Of a stretch of 25,889 bases of DNA, positions 6,827-14,681 are shown piece by piece (position 1 is the first letter of the stretch; each line of letters begins with the position of its first letter). The position numbers and the translations under genes were made by a program. This DNA comes from an uncultured Alphaproteobacteria bacterium (GTDB lineage: Bacteria > Pseudomonadota > Alphaproteobacteria > Rs-D84). The stretch is taken from assembly GCA_944390185.1 (NCBI GenBank), contig CALXPA010000005.1, forward strand, positions 1-25,889. Reading direction: 5' to 3'. The notes under the pieces are model-generated. The model worked only from the letters and a program-made list of their open reading frames with translations. It was not told the origin of the DNA and did not search any database.

Positions 6827-7735
6827 ATGGGCTTTGCCAGATTTTGTGCGATGTCGGATATTGTGTTGCGTGGGCATGTGTTGAACTGGTTCTGGCGCAA
6901 CCGTGTGCATCGGCGGCGTGTACGCAGCGATATTCTGGCGACGGCAATCCCGCGGTATTTTCGGCGATACTTGCCGGCGGCTGCCGCGGTGGTTGAACGG
7001 CCAGTGGTGCGTGATGACAAAAACGAAAAAATCTGGACCATTTGGTTGCAGGGCGAAGATAACGCGCCGCCGTTGGTCCAGGCGTGCTTTCGCAGTGTCA
7101 GAAAAAATTGCACCCAGGAATTGGTCGTGCTGGACGAAGATAGTTTGCGCAAATATATAACGTTGCCAGATATCATATGGGAAAAGCGCAAACAGGGAAA
7201 AATCAAAAATGCGCACTTTGCAGATATTTGTCGTGTGGAACTGTTGTATGAACATGGGGGGATTTGGCTGGATTCAACCGGGTTCGCAACGGCGCCGATT
7301 CCAGATTGGATTATCAAAGAAGATTTCTTTGTATATATGGCCGGTCAACATGTCGGCAGTCCGTACAGCTTTATGCAGAACTGTTTCATTCGGGCGCGGC
7401 GCGGGGCGTATTTGCTGGATGCGTGGCGTGCGATGATTTTAGATTACTGGATGCATGAAAATCACAGTTTTGATTACTTTATGCACCAATTGCTGTTTAA
7501 AACGTTGGTGACAAATGATCCGCGGGCGAAAAAGTATTTTGCCAAAATGCCGCATGTTGACCAGGACCCAACGCACGCGTTGTGGTGGACATACGCGGAC
7601 CAGCCGTTTAATCAAAAAACATTTGATAAAATAACATCAGGCGCGTTCTTTCAAAAGACAACCTATGCCCAGGCAAAAAATCCAATCCCGGGCAGTTTTG
7701 CCGACGTTATGATAAACAAGATGTATAAAGATTAG
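6827..7735 (+). CDS. Capsular polysaccharide synthesis-type glycosyltransferase (Caps_synth / GT32-like)
   Basis: The 302-residue protein matches the capsular polysaccharide synthesis/GT32-like fold. Signatures are KIWTIWLQGEDNAPPLV (residues 68-84), LDEDSLRKYITLPDIIWEK (102-120) and GKIKNAHFADICRVELLY followed by GGIWLDST (124-151). The last holds the DxD-equivalent nucleotide-sugar/metal site. There is no signal peptide; the first 50 residues are basic and amphipathic and may bind the membrane (inference). AAAGGGGA lies 7 bp before the ATG. It is the first of three glycan genes downstream of recA and probably adds a sugar to a surface polysaccharide or LPS outer core; the acceptor cannot be deduced. 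Confidence 0.85.
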   Translation: MGFARFCAMSDIVLRGHVLNWFWRNRVHRRRVRSDILATAIPRYFRRYLPAAAAVVERPVVRDDKNEKIWTIWLQGEDNAPPLVQACFRSVRKNCTQELVVLDEDSLRKYITLPDIIWEKRKQGKIKNAHFADICRVELLYEHGGIWLDSTGFATAPIPDWIIKEDFFVYMAGQHVGSPYSFMQNCFIRARRGAYLLDAWRAMILDYWMHENHSFDYFMHQLLFKTLVTNDPRAKKYFAKMPHVDQDPTHALWWTYADQPFNQKTFDKITSGAFFQKTTYAQAKNPIPGSFADVMINKMYKD

Positions 7736-7748
7736 TGGGGGAAATTGT

Positions 7749-8774
7749 ATGCCGGCGATATCTGTGATTATTCCAATATATAATGTCGAAAAGTATTTGC
7801 GACGGTGTCTGGATAGTGTGCTGAATCAGACCTTTACCGATTGGCAGGCCATTTGTGTAAATGACGGCAGTCCGGATAATTCGGCTGCCATTTTGTCTGA
7901 ATATGCCGCCCGGGATTCGCGGTTCAAAATTGTAAATAAAAAAAATGGCGGTCTGTCGGATGCGCGTAATGCCGGGATGCCGCATGCCACAGGGGACTAT
8001 GTCTTGTATTTGGACAGTGATGATTTTATTCATCCACAAACAATGGAAATTGCGTACTATTTGGCGACGCGGGATAATTCGGATATCGTGTCGTTTACAT
8101 ATGACAGAATCTATCGTCCGCAATTGATGGTGCGGCATATTCTGAAAATGGATACAGACAATGTTGTGCCAATGCGCATGCATAAAAAATATGATCCAGC
8201 CCAGGTCAAGACACTGTTGACGAATGATATCTATGCATATGCGACCGAGCGTGCGCACAATATGTTTAATCCGCGGCGCAGATGGTTGGTCAAACATTGC
8301 CAGGTCTGGAAAAATCTGTATCGGCGTGATTTAATTTCGGATACATCCTTTATCAAGGGTATATTATTCGAAGATTTTCCATGGTGGTCGGCAATTATGC
8401 TGAAAAATCCGCGTGTTACGATTGCGCCATTGCCGTTGTATTTCTATGTGCCAAACTTTGGCGGGATTGTTTTGTCGGCAAAGCAATTGCGTATACTGCA
8501 CAGTTTGTGTGATGGAATCACAGATGCATATACGCGGTATAAAAAGAATGCAAACGAATATCAAATGCGCAAATGGAACAAAAACTTTAAATGGTATTTT
8601 ATAAAATGGGCGTTCAGAAAAATAAAGTATATGGATAATCGTGCCGATATGGATGCGGCGCGGGCCCGGTTCGTTGAACTGGAAAAAATTGGGGCGCTGG
8701 ACAATCCGCCAACATGCTGGGCACGGCGGTTGCGGTGCAAAATCTGCAAGTTTATAAAAGTATGTGATAAATGA
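7749..8774 (+). CDS. Family 2 glycosyltransferase (GT-A fold)
   Basis: A 341-residue inverting GT2 enzyme. The N-terminal GT-A domain is textbook: SVIIPIYNVEKYLRRCLDSV (residues 5-24), VNDGSPDNS (37-45), NGGLSDARNAG (66-76) and DSDD at 89-92, which binds the metal and nucleotide-sugar. The C-terminal third is basic and aromatic and probably contacts the acceptor or membrane. GGGGGA lies 6 bp before the ATG. The stop overlaps the next start as ATGA. Its role in building a cell-surface glycan is inferred from the cluster; the sugar is unknown. Confidence 0.92.
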   Translation: MPAISVIIPIYNVEKYLRRCLDSVLNQTFTDWQAICVNDGSPDNSAAILSEYAARDSRFKIVNKKNGGLSDARNAGMPHATGDYVLYLDSDDFIHPQTMEIAYYLATRDNSDIVSFTYDRIYRPQLMVRHILKMDTDNVVPMRMHKKYDPAQVKTLLTNDIYAYATERAHNMFNPRRRWLVKHCQVWKNLYRRDLISDTSFIKGILFEDFPWWSAIMLKNPRVTIAPLPLYFYVPNFGGIVLSAKQLRILHSLCDGITDAYTRYKKNANEYQMRKWNKNFKWYFIKWAFRKIKYMDNRADMDAARARFVELEKIGALDNPPTCWARRLRCKICKFIKVCDK

Positions 8775-9913
8775 AAAAGTTAAAAATTGCGTTCTGTGTT
8801 CGTGATATGAAGGTCGGTGGTGTCGAATCGGTTATGATTCGCACGCTGGATGAATTGATAAAAAATAAAAAACTGGATATCGTTGTCATAACGTATTCGA
8901 AAATCAAAGAGCCTATTTATCAGAAATGGTTTGCCGAACACCCAAATGTCCCGGTGTATACGCTGTATCCATCAAAGTGGCTGGGGACAGATTTGGCGCA
9001 CTTTTTCTTGTTGCGTATTGTGCAACATTTGTGTCGCGATGTTTATCGGTGGTGGCTGCGTATGCGGCACGGTGTCCGGGGTGCCGGTGATATAGATGTG
9101 TATATCGATTATTATAACTTTTCATTCAATTCTGAATTTAGGGCCATAAAGAAACCGAAAATTGCGTGGTGGCATGCGTCTATTAACACGTTTGTGTCGG
9201 GCAATTATATTCGATATCTAAAAAATTATGATGCGATGGTGGCGCTGACAGATGGGTTCGTAGATGAATTTAGAAAATTATATCCCGAATACCAGAATCG
9301 GATTTTGCGGATATATAATCCGCTGGATTTAAAAAGCGTTGTTGATAAATCTGGTGCAGGGGTGCGACCGCGCGGAAAATATTTTGTCTGTGTATCGCGG
9401 CTGTATGCGGACAAGGATATAACAACGGTGCTGCGCGCATTCGACAGGTTCTGGGACAAAAATAATCGGCCGAATGTTAAATTGTTTATCATTGGCGATG
9501 GCAGTTTTCGTAATCGGTATGAAGAATTGGCCCGTACATTGGGGGCGGGAAAAAATATAGTCTTTACCGGGGCGCTGGCGAATCCGTTTGGATATATGCG
9601 CGGCGCAATGGCAAATATTTTGTCCAGTTACAGCGAAGGGTTGCCGACGGTGTTGGTGGAATCTGGCGCATTGGCAACGGTGAATATTTCATCTGATTGT
9701 AAAAATGGCCCGCGCGAGATTTTGTGTGATGGGGCCGGGGGATTATTATTTACGCCGGGCAGTGTTGATGAATTGGCGGCGTGTATGTCAGATGTATTCA
9801 AGGGACGGGTAAACGTGAAAAAAATGACGCGTGTGGCCCAGAATGGACTGGGGCGATTCGATTCTGATATTATATCTGACCAGATAATAAAGCTGATAAA
9901 ATCATATTCCTGA
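8771..9913 (+). CDS. Family 4 glycosyltransferase (GT-B fold)
   Basis: A 380-residue retaining GT4-like enzyme. The N-terminal half starts MKKLKIAFCVRDMKVGGVESV with the glycine-rich GGVE loop. The C-terminal half has FVCVSRLYADKDITTVLRAF, the LFIIGDGSFRNRYEEL segment, NIVFTGAL, and the EX7E motif EGLPTVLVE that contacts the donor. It is coupled to the previous GT2 gene by a 4-bp overlap. The stop codon lies inside the end of the convergent gene on the minus strand (12-bp overlap), leaving no room for an ordinary terminator. Donor sugar and acceptor are not identifiable. Confidence 0.92.
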   Translation: MKKLKIAFCVRDMKVGGVESVMIRTLDELIKNKKLDIVVITYSKIKEPIYQKWFAEHPNVPVYTLYPSKWLGTDLAHFFLLRIVQHLCRDVYRWWLRMRHGVRGAGDIDVYIDYYNFSFNSEFRAIKKPKIAWWHASINTFVSGNYIRYLKNYDAMVALTDGFVDEFRKLYPEYQNRILRIYNPLDLKSVVDKSGAGVRPRGKYFVCVSRLYADKDITTVLRAFDRFWDKNNRPNVKLFIIGDGSFRNRYEELARTLGAGKNIVFTGALANPFGYMRGAMANILSSYSEGLPTVLVESGALATVNISSDCKNGPREILCDGAGGLLFTPGSVDELAACMSDVFKGRVNVKKMTRVAQNGLGRFDSDIISDQIIKLIKSYS

Positions 9914-10750
9914 TTTTTTAAATCGTGTTGGAATTTTCACGACGCGTTTTATTCCCAACATCCCGGGTTTGTCCAGTGCGTATATCGGCCGGGCAAATGT
10001 TTGCAATATTCGTGCGCGGGTTAACCATTCTTCGCCATGTGCGGGCAGGGCGGTTACCGCATTAATCGTGCCGTTGCCACGCCGGCGCAGGTGGGCCAGC
10101 CAATCTGCCCCGCGGGCAGCCGCCTTGCGCACCAGCATTTGCATATCAACCGCGCCAAAGTGCAGCAGGTACAGGTTTTTATCAATATGAAAATTGTGGC
10201 CAGATATGCTGTGGAACCCGCTGCCCCAGTCCAGGGGGGTGGTCTTTACAACCGGTTTAGTATATCGTGTTGACAATAATGCATATTCACGTTGGTGCAA
10301 TATAGGTTTCTTTGTGTCCAGAACCGATTCGGTTTTCATGTTTTGACCCACGTCCAGCCCCAGGCCAGATACAGTATTTTTTATCTGTATTTCCGACAAG
10401 TATTCCGCCAATGTTTTATTCGTTTTGGGGTCAACAATTAAAAATTCATCACAATCACAACCAATTACTATGTCGTATGTTTCCAGCAGTTCGCGCGCCA
10501 ATTCGTTCAGTTTTCCGATGCGATATTTGTCGCCCGCTGCACGTGACAGGTCGGTGTGTGGTAATTTTTCTATGTGTGCCGCGCCGGCGTTTTGGGGTAC
10601 TGGCTGGTCCGTGCCGTCCAAGTATATGTACAGGTTTTCTGGGCCAAATTGGTCACCGTAATATTTCAGCCACCGGTGCAGAAAAAAATCGTCATTACGC
10701 ACCATTGTTATGGCGGCGATTCGTTTTAATTTTACTTGCGGTGTTTTCAT
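9902..10750 (-). CDS. Glycosyltransferase family 2-like protein (Glyco_tranf_2_4 / GT92-like)
   Basis: A 282-residue protein with the short-form GT-A pattern: IAAITMVRNDDFFLHRWLKY (residues 11-30), PENLYIYLDGTDQ, and DCDEF at 99-103 as the DxD site. Conserved His-containing blocks follow later (GSGFHSISGHNFH, LYLLHFGAVD). The family acts in polysaccharide or glycan addition. It is the distal gene of the typA block and starts in an ATGA overlap with the RgpF-like gene. It ends tail to tail with the GT4 gene by 12 bp. Substrate unknown. Confidence 0.85.
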   Translation of the reverse strand: MKTPQVKLKRIAAITMVRNDDFFLHRWLKYYGDQFGPENLYIYLDGTDQPVPQNAGAAHIEKLPHTDLSRAAGDKYRIGKLNELARELLETYDIVIGCDCDEFLIVDPKTNKTLAEYLSEIQIKNTVSGLGLDVGQNMKTESVLDTKKPILHQREYALLSTRYTKPVVKTTPLDWGSGFHSISGHNFHIDKNLYLLHFGAVDMQMLVRKAAARGADWLAHLRRRGNGTINAVTALPAHGEEWLTRARILQTFARPIYALDKPGMLGIKRVVKIPTRFKKSGI

Positions 10751-11595
10751 AATTTTTCAGTACGTATTTTGTGAAAAAAATATCTGACGTTCCTGTACAG
10801 TATTTTAAATGGATTTTTTGTCAAAAGCCAGTCTATATATTCATCGCCCAGCGAATCGCGCGCGGACGACAAAATTGCATCGCGTACGTTTTTATCCGTG
10901 TGGGATAATACATATCTGATCTGGCGCCCCAGGCATCCATTGTGTCGGGTGAACGATGCCTTTTTAATAAATGGCATACCATTGCGATACAGGTGGCGCA
11001 CGTTATTATAAATGCTGCGCCCGGGGACAGAAAATATGCAACGGTATGCGATATTCTGGGCGGTTATCAGTTTTGTGAATCCCTGTTCATACAGGTATGT
11101 GATTGCGCCTTTGTCCCGTTGGGGTCTGACCGATGTGATAAATCTGTCGAACCAATCTGTACACACGATGTCGCGCCGCATGCCAATAAACCAAGACTGG
11201 ATATGTGGCCGTTCGTGATGCGGATTGCATACCAGCCCAAACACAGGCACACCAAATGATTCCATCGTTTCAAAGTATGGACCAATTGGGCGCGTTGGGC
11301 CATACACAGAATCGTTTATCATATATATGTAATCGTATTTGGATAAAATCGCTGTATCCCGCGCGTAGATGTATGCACGCTTGTACGAACCAAAATCATA
11401 TTCGCCGTGTCTGTGTGCATCGGCGTGCAGTACGTATGTGCGCAATTTGTCCAGTTCTGGGGCCGGGACGTCACAATCCATTATCAATATAATATCGCCA
11501 TGCGTGGACAAAGACTGTACCATGTACACCAGCGATTCATCAACAGCGCCACGTGCACTGTATCCAGCCAATAAAAATAGACGCCTAGATTTCAA
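10747..11595 (-). CDS. RgpF-like (rhamnan synthesis protein F family) glycan enzyme
   Basis: The 282-residue protein carries signatures of the RgpF family: HGEYDFGSYKRAYIYAR (residues 63-79), YDYIYMINDSVYGP (87-100) and an HIQSWFIGMRRDIVCT block near 130. Related proteins add sugars or help assemble rhamnan and LPS O-chains. I take the start to be TTG at 11595, because the coding signal begins immediately there (MKSRRLFLLAGYSARG) and the next Met is about 25 residues in. This start lies inside the last codons of typA (11-bp overlap). The unusual start and overlap suggest low, coupled translation. It is followed by another glycosyltransferase with an ATGA overlap. Confidence 0.8.
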   Translation of the reverse strand: MKSRRLFLLAGYSARGAVDESLVYMVQSLSTHGDIILIMDCDVPAPELDKLRTYVLHADAHRHGEYDFGSYKRAYIYARDTAILSKYDYIYMINDSVYGPTRPIGPYFETMESFGVPVFGLVCNPHHERPHIQSWFIGMRRDIVCTDWFDRFITSVRPQRDKGAITYLYEQGFTKLITAQNIAYRCIFSVPGRSIYNNVRHLYRNGMPFIKKASFTRHNGCLGRQIRYVLSHTDKNVRDAILSSARDSLGDEYIDWLLTKNPFKILYRNVRYFFHKIRTEKL

Positions 11596-13423
11596 CGTTT
11601 TTCCGTGTTTTCTTTCTGATGTTGCTGTCCAGTTCTTTTTTGCGCAAACGGATTGTTGCGGGTGTAACCTCTACCAGTTCATCGTCTTGGATATACGACA
11701 GCGCTTCTTCCAGTGACATTTTGCGCGGTGGGGCCAAGAACAGTTTTTCATCTGATGTAACAGAACGAATGTTTGTTAATTCTTTGCCGCGTACGGGGTT
11801 TACCTCCAGATCATTTTCTTTGCTGTGTTCGCCGATAATCATGCCTGAATAAACCTCGGTCTGGGGACCCACGAACAGCACGCCACGTGGTTCCAGATTG
11901 TGCAACGCATATGTTGTTGTGACGCCGCTCTCCATCGATACCAGAACACCTGGGCGATACTGTATAATCGGGCCACGATATGGTTCGTATCCGGAAAATA
12001 CGCGGTTCATTATCCCTGTGCCACGTGTGTCGGTTCTGAATTCAGACAGGTATCCGATTAGGCCGCGCGATGGCGCTGAAAATACAATACGTGTTTTGCC
12101 GCCGCCGGATGATTTCATTTCGGTGATTGTGGCCTTGCGCTTGGTCATTTTCTCAATCACAACGCCAGAAAATTCGTCGTCAACGTCAATTACAACTTCT
12201 TCGATTGGTTCCAGTTTTTCGCCGTTCGGGCCATCTTGCATAACGACGCGTGGGCGGGATACGCTAAGTTCAAAGCCTTCGCGGCGCATGGTTTCAATTA
12301 ATATCCCCAGTTGCAATTCGCCACGACCCGATACTTCGAACGATTCGTTATTTGCACTTTGCACAACGCGCAGGGCGATGTTTGTTTCAGCCTCTTTGAA
12401 CAGGCGTTCGCCAATCATGCGTGATGTTAATTTCTTGCCGGACCGGCCCGCCAATGGTGATGTGTTTACAAAAAATGTCATGGTCAGCGTTGGTGGATCA
12501 ATCGGCATGGCCGGAATCGGTTCTGTTACATCTGGGGCACACAGGGTGTCTGCCACAGTTGCCTTGGAAAATCCGGCCACAACCACAATGTCACCCGCCG
12601 ATGCGGATTCCAGGGATACTTTCTCAATCCCGCGATGTTCGATAATTTTTGTGATTTTGGCGTTTTCAACCAATTCGCCATTCATGTTTATTGCCTTGAC
12701 TGATTGGCCAACGCGTACCGTGCCCGATTCGATTTTGCCTGTTAAAATGCGGCCAACGTATGGGTCTGCCTCTAGCGTGGTGGCCAACATAGAAAACGGC
12801 GCGTCAATTTGACAGCGTGTCCCGTTGCAATCAGGGGCGGGAACATGATCAATAATCAATTGAAACAATGGGGTCAGGTCTGTGTGTGCATCATTTAAAT
12901 CACGTATCGCCCAACCGTCACGCCCGCATGCATATAAATATGGAAAGTCCAGCTGGGAATCCGTGGCGCCCAGTTTATCAAATAAATCAAATGTTTCGGT
13001 TAATACTTCGTCCGGTCGGGCGTCAGACCGATCGATTTTATTGATACATACAATCGGCCGCAGCCCCAGTTTTAGTGCCTTGGATAATACGAATTTCGTT
13101 TGGGGCAGGGGCCCTTCGGCGGCATCAACCAGTAATACCACACCATCAACCATGGATAAAATACGTTCAACTTCGCCACCAAAGTCCGCGTGCCCCGGTG
13201 TATCAACGATATTGATTTTATAGTCGCGCCACTGGATTGATGTCGGTTTGGCAGAAATTGTAATTCCGCGTTCGCGTTCGATGTCACCACTGTCCATTAC
13301 GCGTTCGGCAACGCGTTCATTTTCGCGGAATGTGCCCGCCTGTTTTAGCATATTGTCGACCAGTGTCGTCTTGCCGTGGTCAACGTGTGCGATAATCGCA
13401 ATATTACGAATCTTCATAACCAT
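11585..13423 (-). CDS. typA: Ribosome-associated GTPase TypA/BipA
   Basis: TypA/BipA is a translational GTPase related to EF-G that binds 70S ribosomes and supports 50S assembly and stress or cold adaptation. At 612 residues it has the usual length. G1 is AHVDHGKTT, switch I contains RERGITI, G3 is DTPGHADFGGEV, G4 is NKIDRSDARPDEV. The elongation-factor domain 2 and the TypA C-terminal region (ANNESFEVSGRGELQLGILIE, SAPSRGLIGYLSEFRTDTRG) follow. Start: MVMKIRN at 13423 with AGGA 9 bp upstream; M3 is an alternative. It leads a minus-strand unit containing the two glycan genes. In enterobacteria BipA affects LPS and capsule genes, which makes this linkage interesting, though no functional link is shown here. 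Confidence 0.97.
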   Translation of the reverse strand: MVMKIRNIAIIAHVDHGKTTLVDNMLKQAGTFRENERVAERVMDSGDIERERGITISAKPTSIQWRDYKINIVDTPGHADFGGEVERILSMVDGVVLLVDAAEGPLPQTKFVLSKALKLGLRPIVCINKIDRSDARPDEVLTETFDLFDKLGATDSQLDFPYLYACGRDGWAIRDLNDAHTDLTPLFQLIIDHVPAPDCNGTRCQIDAPFSMLATTLEADPYVGRILTGKIESGTVRVGQSVKAINMNGELVENAKITKIIEHRGIEKVSLESASAGDIVVVAGFSKATVADTLCAPDVTEPIPAMPIDPPTLTMTFFVNTSPLAGRSGKKLTSRMIGERLFKEAETNIALRVVQSANNESFEVSGRGELQLGILIETMRREGFELSVSRPRVVMQDGPNGEKLEPIEEVVIDVDDEFSGVVIEKMTKRKATITEMKSSGGGKTRIVFSAPSRGLIGYLSEFRTDTRGTGIMNRVFSGYEPYRGPIIQYRPGVLVSMESGVTTTYALHNLEPRGVLFVGPQTEVYSGMIIGEHSKENDLEVNPVRGKELTNIRSVTSDEKLFLAPPRKMSLEEALSYIQDDELVEVTPATIRLRKKELDSNIRKKTRKNVEI

Positions 13424-13471
13424 GATATTATGTCCTGCATTGGTATAGTATTAAAAAAACACAATCACCAG

Positions 13472-13500
13472 ATTATACTATAAAATTGGATTTTCAACAA
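13472..13500 (-). promoter_or_regulatory. typA promoter
   Basis: Read on the minus strand: TTGTTG (13500-13495), 17-bp spacer, TATAAT (13477-13472). Predicted start near 13465 gives a leader of about 40 nt. Confidence 0.6.
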
Positions 13501-13515
13501 ATATATGTAAAAAAC

Positions 13516-13543
13516 TTGACGTTTTTATAATTTTGTCTATATT
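13516..13543 (+). promoter_or_regulatory. Promoter of the unknown gene at 13570
   Basis: TTGACG (13516-13521) and TATATT (13538-13543) with a 16-bp spacer; TATTAT at 13540-13545 with 18 bp is equally possible. It is among the strongest-looking promoters in the window and is divergent from the typA promoter. Confidence 0.65.
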
Positions 13544-13569
13544 ATAGTGTGTATAGCAAAGAGGGAAAA

Positions 13570-14007
13570 ATGATTGACTATAATGCAACACTGCAGAATT
13601 TTTTTGCTGAATGCATAAAGTTTTTAAAAAAACGTCGCAGCAATGCCGCAGATACTTTTATCGCGGCGCGGATAACCCAGGCGATTCGTGTCATACAAAC
13701 GATTGCTGAAAATCCCCGGTTGTATGCGGATTATGAATCCCGTATCCAGGCAGGATTTGAATCTGATGATGTGTTCAAGGCGTTTGACCCGCGGTTTGAT
13801 TTGGCCAGAACGTATGTCCAGGTTTTGTACTGTATGCAAAATCTGAACAGCCCGAATGACTATGAACGTGTCAGGGCCCAGGGCGCGTTGTTATCTGGGA
13901 TGAAAAAAATCACGTACGCGAATTCTGCGAATGTGTTCAAGGATTTTATTTATCCGTTCATGGCACCAAAAAAGTTTGCGGTTCATGTTAAGCAAAATTC
14001 ACGATAA
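13570..14007 (+). CDS. Unknown 145-residue soluble helical protein
   Basis: No family recognised. The protein has no signal peptide or membrane segment and is mostly helix-forming, with many Ala, Arg, Lys and Phe. Features are a basic KFLKKRRSNAADTF stretch near residues 17-30, a central acidic/aromatic region (FESDDVFKAFDPRFDLARTYVQV) and two cysteines (15 and 88). I use the ATG at 13570, which has GAGGGA 3-8 bp upstream; a GTG 21 bp earlier would span the ribosome-binding site. A strong promoter before it and a hairpin after it suggest a well-expressed single-gene transcript. The next gene (14100) is also unknown and similar in character, but I see no clear sequence relatedness. Confidence 0.75.
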   Translation: MIDYNATLQNFFAECIKFLKKRRSNAADTFIAARITQAIRVIQTIAENPRLYADYESRIQAGFESDDVFKAFDPRFDLARTYVQVLYCMQNLNSPNDYERVRAQGALLSGMKKITYANSANVFKDFIYPFMAPKKFAVHVKQNSR

Positions 14008-14011
14008 ACAT

Positions 14012-14036
14012 AAAAAACGGCATGTGCCGGTTTTTA
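14012..14036 (+). terminator. Hairpin terminator after the gene at 13570
   Basis: A short stem CGGC (14018-14021) / GCCG (14026-14029) with loop ATGT is flanked by an A-run on the left and GTTTTTAT on the right. It begins 4 bp after the stop at 14007. The core is small, so strength is uncertain. Confidence 0.6.
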
Positions 14037-14058
14037 TGTGTAAAAATGCAGATTGTTC

Positions 14059-14067
14059 TGGTATACT
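14059..14067 (+). promoter_or_regulatory. Extended -10 promoter for the gene at 14100
   Basis: TGGTATACT: TATACT at 14062-14067 with a TGN extension. The -35 is poor (TGTAAA near 14039). Predicted start near 14074, leader about 26 nt. Confidence 0.5.
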
Positions 14068-14099
14068 GGTCGTATATGGATACAAGGGGGATTAATATA

Positions 14100-14654
14100 A
14101 TGAATACAGAAAAACAAAAATTTATTCCCAGCGAAGTGTATAAAGTGATATCACAGGGCTTGTCAGATTTTTATACGTTGGCGCGGGCGAATGTTCGACG
14201 GCATTGGCGGGGGCTGACGCGGGAACAGCAATATGCGGCTGTGCGTGCGCTGGTCCAGCTGAATGATGTTTCGCTGTCGCCAATAAAATACTTTTCGCGC
14301 GTTGCAACCCAGGCGGATTGGATTGACCGGGGCCAGCGTTATGCCGCAGAAAATGATTTGAAAGATGCAGATTCGGCATTTTACTTTGTCCAGGACCCAA
14401 AGGGATTGGTGCTGAACGCGACGCGGGCGGCGTTTGTTAATAACTATGACCTGGGGCAGTTGTTCTTTTATTATTGTGACGCAATCCAGGGATGGGAATA
14501 CAACCGCACGGGCGGTGCCGCGGAAAAGTCATCGTCAAATTGGGATGCGTCGCGTATTTATGATTTGGCAAATCGGGTGTCTAAAAAGGTCCAGGCCCAA
14601 AAGCCAAATCCAATAGTTGCGATGTTTGGGCGCAAGAAAAAATTGCAACGATAA
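14100..14654 (+). CDS. Unknown 184-residue soluble protein with basic tail
   Basis: No family recognised. The product lacks a signal peptide and membrane helices. It starts MNTEKQKFIPSEVYKVISQG and has an Arg/Trp-rich helix (ARANVRRHWRGLTREQQYAAVRAL), acidic and aromatic central segments (DLKDADSAFYFVQD, NNYDLGQLFFYYCDAIQGW) and a strongly basic end (FGRKKKLQR) that could bind nucleic acid or phospholipid (speculative). The start at 14100 has AAGGGGG 9 bp upstream; an upstream in-frame extension of 26 codons covers the promoter and is rejected. A strong bidirectional terminator separates it from serS. Confidence 0.75.
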   Translation: MNTEKQKFIPSEVYKVISQGLSDFYTLARANVRRHWRGLTREQQYAAVRALVQLNDVSLSPIKYFSRVATQADWIDRGQRYAAENDLKDADSAFYFVQDPKGLVLNATRAAFVNNYDLGQLFFYYCDAIQGWEYNRTGGAAEKSSSNWDASRIYDLANRVSKKVQAQKPNPIVAMFGRKKKLQR

Positions 14655-14680
14655 AAAAACCGGCGTATGCCGGTTTTTTT
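14653..14680. terminator. Bidirectional terminator between the gene at 14100 and serS
   Basis: A near-ideal symmetric hairpin: seven A, CCGGC (14660-14664), loop GTAT, GCCGG (14669-14673), seven T (14674-14680). It works on either strand and lies between convergent stops at 14654 and 14682, so it should end both transcripts. Confidence 0.9.
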
Positions 14681-14681
14681 A

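Noticed and set aside
6374..7255. 293-codon open frame on the minus strand across recA and the first glycosyltransferase gene
   Set aside because: It is antisense to two clear genes, His/Phe/Arg-rich with no family signature, and has no ribosome-binding site; it is a by-product of the codon usage opposite.
11898..12812. 304-codon open frame on the plus strand inside typA
   Set aside because: It is antisense to well-conserved TypA domains and its translation is low-complexity Ser/Thr/Pro/Arg-rich.
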